A stretch of DNA of 10,882 nucleotides from an uncultured Clostridia bacterium (GTDB lineage: Bacteria > Bacillota > Clostridia > TANB77 > CAG-508), in contig CAPBNZ010000058.1 in assembly GCA_948585895.1 (NCBI GenBank), forward strand, positions 1-10,882. Direction: 5' to 3'. The notes beneath the pieces are model-generated. The model did not search any database. It had not been told where the DNA came from and was given only the letters and a program-made list of their open reading frames with translations. Position numbers and translations under genes: made by a program. Positions 6,782 through 10,882 of the stretch are shown here, piece after piece; position 1 is the first letter of the stretch, and every line of letters begins with the position of its first letter.

Positions 6782-7330
6782 ATGTTTGAAAACATAATGA
6801 AATTTTTTAAGAAGTTTAATAATAAAGAGGAAAAAGTAGGAATCAATTCCAGAGATGCTGCAAAAGAAAGACTACATTTAGTCTTAATGCAAGATAGAGC
6901 AAATGTTTCAGCAGACTTTTTGGAACTTATGAAGCAAGAAATAATAGAAGTTATAAAAAAATATATAGATGTAGATGAAGGTGCAATTGATGTAAGACTT
7001 ACCAATAAAGAAAATGAAGATGGTACAAATGGAGTACCTGCCCTATACGCTAACATTCCTATTTTAAATATTAAAAATGAAGCAAGAAAAGTAGAAGAAA
7101 AAACAGAAAAGAAAGTAGAGAGCAAAAAAGAAGTCACCAAAAAAGAAGAAAAGCCAACAAAAGAGGCTACAAAAAAGAACACTGAGAAAGCAACCAAGAA
7201 GCAAGAAAAAGAAGAAACAGTAGAGGTTATTATAAAGAAGGAAGAGGAAGAAAAGCAAATAGAACAAATAAAAAAATCAGAACCAGAGAAAATAGAAAAA
7301 ACAGAAGAAGAACTTAAATCAGAAAATTAA
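6782..7330 (+). CDS. minE: MinE, MinD topological specificity factor, with long Lys/Glu-rich tail
   Basis: This is a 182-residue protein, about twice the usual MinE length of 80-90. Residues 1-12 (MFENIMKFFKKF) are the amphipathic membrane-targeting segment. Residues 24-40 (RDAAKERLHLVLMQDRA) are the MinD-contact region, which stimulates MinD ATPase, and about 45-97 form the dimerising topological specificity domain, ending ALYANIPI. So MinE is complete by about residue 97. Residues 99-182 are an extra tail, about 60% Lys plus Glu by my count, with no hydrophobic core until a short VEVII patch. It is probably disordered or a charged helix. SD GGGGGT is at 6765-6770, 11 bases before ATG 6782, and the gene starts 25 bp after minD. 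The base composition of the tail matches its neighbours, so it may have arisen by low-complexity expansion. Confidence 0.92.
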   Translation: MFENIMKFFKKFNNKEEKVGINSRDAAKERLHLVLMQDRANVSADFLELMKQEIIEVIKKYIDVDEGAIDVRLTNKENEDGTNGVPALYANIPILNIKNEARKVEEKTEKKVESKKEVTKKEEKPTKEATKKNTEKATKKQEKEETVEVIIKKEEEEKQIEQIKKSEPEKIEKTEEELKSEN

Positions 7331-7350
7331 GTAAGAAAAAGAGTGATTTA

Positions 7351-8458
7351 ATGAGAAAAAGAGAATTAAAGAATATAGAGTGGAGTATTGGAATCATTGC
7401 AATTATCCTTTGTATCATAGGGCTAATTGCATTATTTTCAGCAACCCAAGAAACAGAATATGATGAATTTAATAAACAATGTATATGGCTTGTAGTCAGT
7501 TTAATAATTGGTATTGTAATTATGATAATAGATTATGAAGCCATTGTAAGGGTATCTCCTATTTTTTATGGTGCCTTTATTTTATTATTAATAGCAGTAT
7601 TATTTACTAATCCTGTCAATGGAGCAACAAGTTGGTTTGACATTGGATTTTTTTCTTTTCAACCAGGAGAGTTTGCCAAGATATTTGTTATTTTGTTTTT
7701 AACATATGCTATCACTAAAATACAGCAAAGAGATAAAAATCAAATTAATAAACCAGTAAAACTGTTAATTATAATAGCAATACTTGCTATTCCAGTATTA
7801 TTAATTATAAAACAGCCAGATTATGGTACAGCAGCAGCCTTTCTAATAGCCATGGCATGTATGTTAATAACAGCAGGTCTTGATAAAAGATATATAATAG
7901 CTACTATTATTTTGATAGTTGTAACCGTTCCATTAATTTATCATTTTGTATTACCAGAGCATGCCAAAAAGAGAATTGACATATTTTTAAATCCAGAATC
8001 AGACCCACGAGGTTCTGGTTACAATATAATTCAATCAAAACTTGCTATTCGGAGCAGGTGGATTAACAGGAATGGGATTACTAAAAGGAAATCAAACGCA
8101 ACTAGGATTTTTATATCCTAAAACAACAGACTTTATTTATGCTGTAATTGGCGAGGAAATGGGATTTATTATAGCAGGCATGGTAATTATACTCTATGTA
8201 TTACTTGTAACAAAATGCTTGTATGTGGCTAAAACTGCAAAAGATGAAGCGGGAATGTTAATTGCCTCGGGAATAACAGGTATATTTGTATTTCATATGA
8301 TAGAGAACATAGGAATGGTAATGGGACTATTACCAATTACAGGTGTACCACTTCCATTTATTAGCTATGGTGGTAGCTCCTTAATAACCAACTTTGTTTG
8401 TATAGCATTATTATTAAATATAAGTAGTAAAAGACAGAAAACGATATTTGTTAAATAA
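7351..8458 (+). CDS. rodA: RodA/FtsW (SEDS) peptidoglycan glycosyltransferase, frameshifted at 8050
   Basis: This is a multi-pass membrane SEDS glycosyltransferase that polymerises peptidoglycan from lipid II together with a class B penicillin-binding protein. The reading frame from ATG 7351 is good to codon 233 (YNIIQSKLAI). One extra base, C8050, shifts it, and it would stop at 8121. Skipping that base restores GAGGLTGMGLLKGNQTQLGFL and a 368-residue protein of normal RodA length. Family landmarks are WFDIGFFSFQPGEFAK, KQPDYGTA, the catalytic Asp in KTTDFIYAVIGEE (D260 in the restored numbering) and GVPLPFISYGGSS. Placement after minD-minE favours RodA over FtsW. As written, the product would be truncated before the catalytic Asp. 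Since such genes are usually important for growth, a sequencing or assembly error is likely; true inactivation or recoding is possible. Confidence 0.88.
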
Positions 8459-8486
8459 TTTTGTCTTTGGAGAACAAGGAGAAAAA

Positions 8487-9458
8487 ATGTATTTACACAA
8501 ACTAAAAATAGGAAATGTAGAATTAGAAAATAACTTAATATTAGCTCCTATGGCTGGTGTGACAAACCAGCCATTTCGAATCATATGCAAGCAATTTAGA
8601 CCAGGTATGGTATGTACAGAAATGGCTAGCTCAAGAGCTATTTTCCATGATGATAAAAAAACTAATCGTTTATTAAATACAGAAGGAGAGAATAGACCAA
8701 TTAGTTTTCAAATTTTTGGCAGTGATGAAGAAACAATGGGATATGCAGCTAACTATGTAAGTAAAATGGCAGATATAGTAGATATTAATATGGGATGTCC
8801 AGCACCAAAGGTTGTTAAAAATGGTGATGGCAGTAAACTTTTATTAGATTTACAACAAGCAGAAAAGATTATGACAGCGGTAGTAAAAAATGCTAGTGTC
8901 CCAGTAACTTTAAAATACCGAAAGGGATGGGATAAAGAAAATATAGTGGCGGTAGAAATTGCTAAAATTGCTGAAAGTGTTGGTATTTCCGCAATTACGA
9001 TTCATGGGAGAACTCGCTCCGAATTTTACTCAGGAATAGCAGATTTAGAAGAAATCAAACAAGTAAAACAAGCAGTTAATATACCTGTTATAGGAAATGG
9101 AGATATAACAGATGAAGAATCAGCATTAAAAATGTTCCAAGAAACAGGAGTAGATGGAATTATGATTGGAAGAGGAAGTTTTGGAAATCCATGGATTTTT
9201 CAGAAAATAGCACACTTTTTAGAAACAGGAGAAAAATTACCAGACCCATCAAACCAAGAGAAATTAGAAATTATAAAAAAGCATATTAATTTGGCAGTGG
9301 AAGAAAAGGGAGAAATAGCGATAAAAGAATTAAGAAAACATATTGCTTGGTATACAAAGAATTTAAAAAACTCTAGTGAATTTAGAAATACAATAAATAA
9401 AATCGAAACAAAGCAAGAAATAATGAATAAAATAGAAGAATATTTTAAAACTCTTTAA
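8487..9458 (+). CDS. dus: tRNA-dihydrouridine synthase (DusB-like)
   Basis: This is a 323-residue flavoenzyme that reduces specific uridines in the tRNA D-loop to dihydrouridine using FMN and NADPH. It has an N-terminal TIM barrel and a C-terminal helical tRNA-binding domain (about 240-323). Visible motifs are LAPMAGVTN (18-26, flavin site), DINMGCPAPK with catalytic Cys104, LKYRKGW with K143, TIHGRTR with H173, and GNGDI and GIMIGRG for phosphate binding. ATG 8487 follows SD AAGGAG (8476-8481) by 5 bases; an upstream TTG at 8448 overlaps the rodA end and lacks an SD. It starts 28 bp after rodA, so it is probably the last gene of the minD-minE-rodA transcript, which ends at the terminator at 9468-9495. 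The length and motifs are complete. Confidence 0.95.
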   Translation: MYLHKLKIGNVELENNLILAPMAGVTNQPFRIICKQFRPGMVCTEMASSRAIFHDDKKTNRLLNTEGENRPISFQIFGSDEETMGYAANYVSKMADIVDINMGCPAPKVVKNGDGSKLLLDLQQAEKIMTAVVKNASVPVTLKYRKGWDKENIVAVEIAKIAESVGISAITIHGRTRSEFYSGIADLEEIKQVKQAVNIPVIGNGDITDEESALKMFQETGVDGIMIGRGSFGNPWIFQKIAHFLETGEKLPDPSNQEKLEIIKKHINLAVEEKGEIAIKELRKHIAWYTKNLKNSSEFRNTINKIETKQEIMNKIEEYFKTL

Positions 9459-9467
9459 AATAAAATG

Positions 9468-9495
9468 ATAGTGGATTTGTTTCCACTATTTTTTT
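9468..9495 (+). terminator. Rho-independent terminator after the Dus gene
   Basis: ATAGTGGA (9468-9475) pairs perfectly with TCCACTAT (9482-9489) around a 6-base TTTGTT loop, followed by a seven-T run (9489-9495). It stands 9 bases after the Dus stop codon and closes the min-rodA-dus operon. Confidence 0.9.
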
Positions 9496-9511
9496 ATTGG
9501 GGGGAATGTTT

Positions 9512-10120
9512 TTGAAAAGAAAAAATATAGTTATCATAGTAACTATGATAATAATAATAGGAATTATTATTTTTTGCATCTTTTTTCCTACAAAAATGGC
9601 TAAAAACTTAAAAATTGGAAATAATAGTAATAGTCAAGAGATTGTAGATTTTATTTTGAATATTAGTTCCTATGAAACAAAAATAGAAGTGGAGGTTAAT
9701 AGTAATAAAAATAAGAATCAATATATTCTAAAACAACAATATAAAGAACCTCATTTATCAATACAAGAAGTGCTAGAACCAAGTAATATTGCAGGAGTCA
9801 AAATAATAAAAGATGGAAATCAATTAAAAATAGAAAATACCAAACTAAATATAAGCTCTATTTTTGAGAATTATGAATATGTATCAGATAATACTTTAGA
9901 TTTAAGCTCTTTTATTAAAGATTACAAATTAGATGAAAAATCTAATTGGAAGGAAGAAAACAATCAAATTGTTATGACAACAAAAAAAGGGCAAGAAGAA
10001 AAAAGTTTATTTATTGATAGAGCTACTGGTAATCCAATTAAAATGGAAATAAAATGGACGAACAAAAAAACAGGGATTTACATATTATATAATGAGGTAA
10101 ATATAAATGGTTTAAAATAA
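9512..10120 (+). CDS. GerS-like LolA-fold membrane-anchored protein
   Basis: This is a protein of about 202 residues. A basic start (MKRKN) and a hydrophobic segment (about 5-25) form an uncleaved anchor or signal peptide. A Cys follows IIF, but the surrounding residues do not make a good lipobox. The rest is a soluble extracytoplasmic domain with alternating beta-strand pattern: ETKIEVEV, QYILKQQYKEPH, IIKDGNQLKIENT, then a C-terminal KSLFIDRATGNPIKMEIKW. This resembles LolA/GerS-type domains. In Clostridioides difficile, GerS binds and activates the amidase CwlD so that spore cortex can later be degraded, and its gene lies near alr2; a GerS relative next to an EndoA gene is therefore a familiar context. 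I prefer TTG 9512, spaced 7 bases from the G-run SD (9499-9504); ATG 9506 is too close to it. The assignment is by pattern and context. Confidence 0.55.
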   Translation: MKRKNIVIIVTMIIIIGIIIFCIFFPTKMAKNLKIGNNSNSQEIVDFILNISSYETKIEVEVNSNKNKNQYILKQQYKEPHLSIQEVLEPSNIAGVKIIKDGNQLKIENTKLNISSIFENYEYVSDNTLDLSSFIKDYKLDEKSNWKEENNQIVMTTKKGQEEKSLFIDRATGNPIKMEIKWTNKKTGIYILYNEVNINGLK

Positions 10121-10198
10121 AACATTTAATTACTTTCACTAGTATTTAGAATAGCATGAAATATACTTGACAATATACCAATATTAGGAGTGAAGGAT

Positions 10199-10549
10199 AT
10201 GCAAATCAAAAGAGGAGATATGTTTTATGCAGATTTAAGTCCAGTTGTTGGCTCAGAGCAAGGAGGAATAAGACCAGTTCTTATCATACAAAACGATTTA
10301 GGAAACAAATATAGTCCTACTGTAATTGCAGCAGCGATAACTTCTCAGACGGGAAAAAATAAATTACCAACACATATTGAAATAGATTCAGAATCTTGTG
10401 GATTAAAGAGTAACTCAGTAGTATTAGCAGAACAGATAAGGACAATTGATAAAAGTAGATTAAAAGAAAGAATTGGTCATATCGATGATGAAAAAATAAT
10501 TGATAAAGTGAATAATGCTTTGGGTGTTAGTTTTGGATTAGATGAATAA
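10199..10549 (+). CDS. ndoA: EndoA/MazF-type endoribonuclease toxin
   Basis: This is a 116-residue sequence-specific endoribonuclease of the MazF/PemK (EndoA) family, normally held inactive by the antitoxin EndoAI (MazE-like). The sequence is typical: MQIKRGDMFYADLSPVVGSE at the start, then QGGIRPVLIIQND with catalytic R25, AAAITSQTGK with T48, and LAEQIRTIDKSRL toward the end. Length and both catalytic residues match Bacillus EndoA. ATG 10199 has SD AGGAG (10186-10190) 8 bases upstream; the GTG at 10190 overlaps that SD and is rejected. The 78 bases between this gene and the preceding one hold no antitoxin ORF, which is unusual because endoAI normally lies directly upstream. The 317-bp inverted-repeat element starts 9 bp after the stop codon. 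Confidence 0.93.
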   Translation: MQIKRGDMFYADLSPVVGSEQGGIRPVLIIQNDLGNKYSPTVIAAAITSQTGKNKLPTHIEIDSESCGLKSNSVVLAEQIRTIDKSRLKERIGHIDDEKIIDKVNNALGVSFGLDE

Positions 10550-10557
10550 AAAAGGAC

Positions 10558-10874
10558 CACTGGTTCCGGGTTTAAATGGGGAATCTTATACTTAGTGAAT
10601 CCTAGCTAAATAAAATTTTTTTGTAGGTTGTTTGAATTTCATTTGCCCAATGCTGTGAACTTAAGGTGTAATTTATTATTTTTAAAATACTTTGTGTGAA
10701 GGCAACTACTAAAACAAAAAGCAGTAAGTTGCTAAATCGCACTTGCTGTTACTAATTTGGTTGCTTACATAGTGTTATCAAAATAATAAATTACACCTTA
10801 AGTTTAAAGGATTATTTAAAAATGATAGAGTAAGATTAAGTTATAAAAGTCCCCATTTAAACCCGGAACCAGTG
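10558..10874. repeat. 317-bp inverted-repeat element, MITE-like or long structured RNA
   Basis: The stretch holds no ORF of note. Its ends are perfect 25-bp inverted repeats, 10558-10582 (CACTGGTTCCGGGTTTAAAT...) and 10850-10874. A second perfect 25-bp pair lies inside: 10658-10682 (AACTTAAGGTGTAATTTATT...) and 10780-10804. The inner part continues to pair imperfectly (about 10690-10712 with 10752-10775) down to a small hairpin around 10721-10750. The segments between the two perfect pairs (10583-10657 and 10805-10849) differ in length and match poorly. A transcript would fold into one long rod. The ends are more GC-rich than the surroundings. I see no clear target-site duplication. It could be a non-autonomous transposable element, a structured RNA or a very large terminator. 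Confidence 0.75.
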
Positions 10875-10882
10875 ATTCATTT

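Noticed and set aside
8041..8061. prfB-style programmed +1 frameshift in rodA
   Set aside because: The SD-like AGGTGG (8056-8061) lies downstream of the slip point rather than just upstream, and there is no in-frame stop at the site. An indel is the simpler reading.
10167..10172. Perfect TTGACA, a possible -35 box for the MazF gene
   Set aside because: A -10 box at normal distance would fall on the SD and start region (GTGAAG), which does not fit. No promoter is called.

Overview
The window is AT-rich, has strong AAGGAG-type ribosome binding sites, uses ATG, GTG and TTG starts, and carries its recognisable genes on the + strand. The content (a SpoIVFA/SpoIVFB-like pair, MinD-MinE, a SEDS protein, a GerS-like protein, EndoA/MazF) points to a low-GC, spore-forming member of the Clostridia, probably a gut-type lineage. 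The last point rests on the prepilin leader 'KGITLISLV', a style common in such genomes. This is inference from gene content; no rRNA or other taxonomic marker is present.

Layout. 1-688: an unrecognised gene broken by a one-base frameshift. 747-2698: a sporulation-type membrane proteolysis cluster. It holds a small protein with a C-terminal membrane anchor, an M23 metallopeptidase-like protein (SpoIVFA-like) and an M50 site-2 protease (SpoIVFB-like). An intrinsic-terminator-like hairpin sits directly in front of the SpoIVFA-like start and contains its ribosome binding site. 2780-5604: an apparently accessory insert made of a large prepilin-leader protein with two tandem formylglycine-generating-enzyme-like (SUMF1) modules and a Nudix hydrolase. 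5605-5961: a regulatory intergenic region with a stem-loop and a good sigma-A-type promoter. 5962-9458: minD, minE with a long charged tail, a rodA/ftsW gene with a one-base frameshift, and a tRNA-dihydrouridine synthase, closed by a clear terminator. 9512-10549: a GerS-like LolA-fold protein and an EndoA/MazF RNase with no antitoxin gene beside it. 10558-10874: a 317-bp ORF-less element with two pairs of perfect 25-bp inverted blocks.

How the genes fit. MinD and MinE place the division site, the SEDS protein polymerises cell-wall glycan, and the SpoIVFA/FB-like pair is the membrane complex that in sporulating relatives cleaves a membrane-tethered transcription factor precursor. The GerS-like protein fits spore cortex modification. 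The prepilin/SUMF1 protein is probably a surface-displayed binding protein unrelated to division. The observations that most deserve a second look are the terminator containing the SpoIVFA-like RBS, the tandem SUMF1 prepilin protein, the 317-bp hairpin element, the rodA frameshift at the only in-frame CGG codon I could find, the MinE tail, and the missing minC and endoAI genes.
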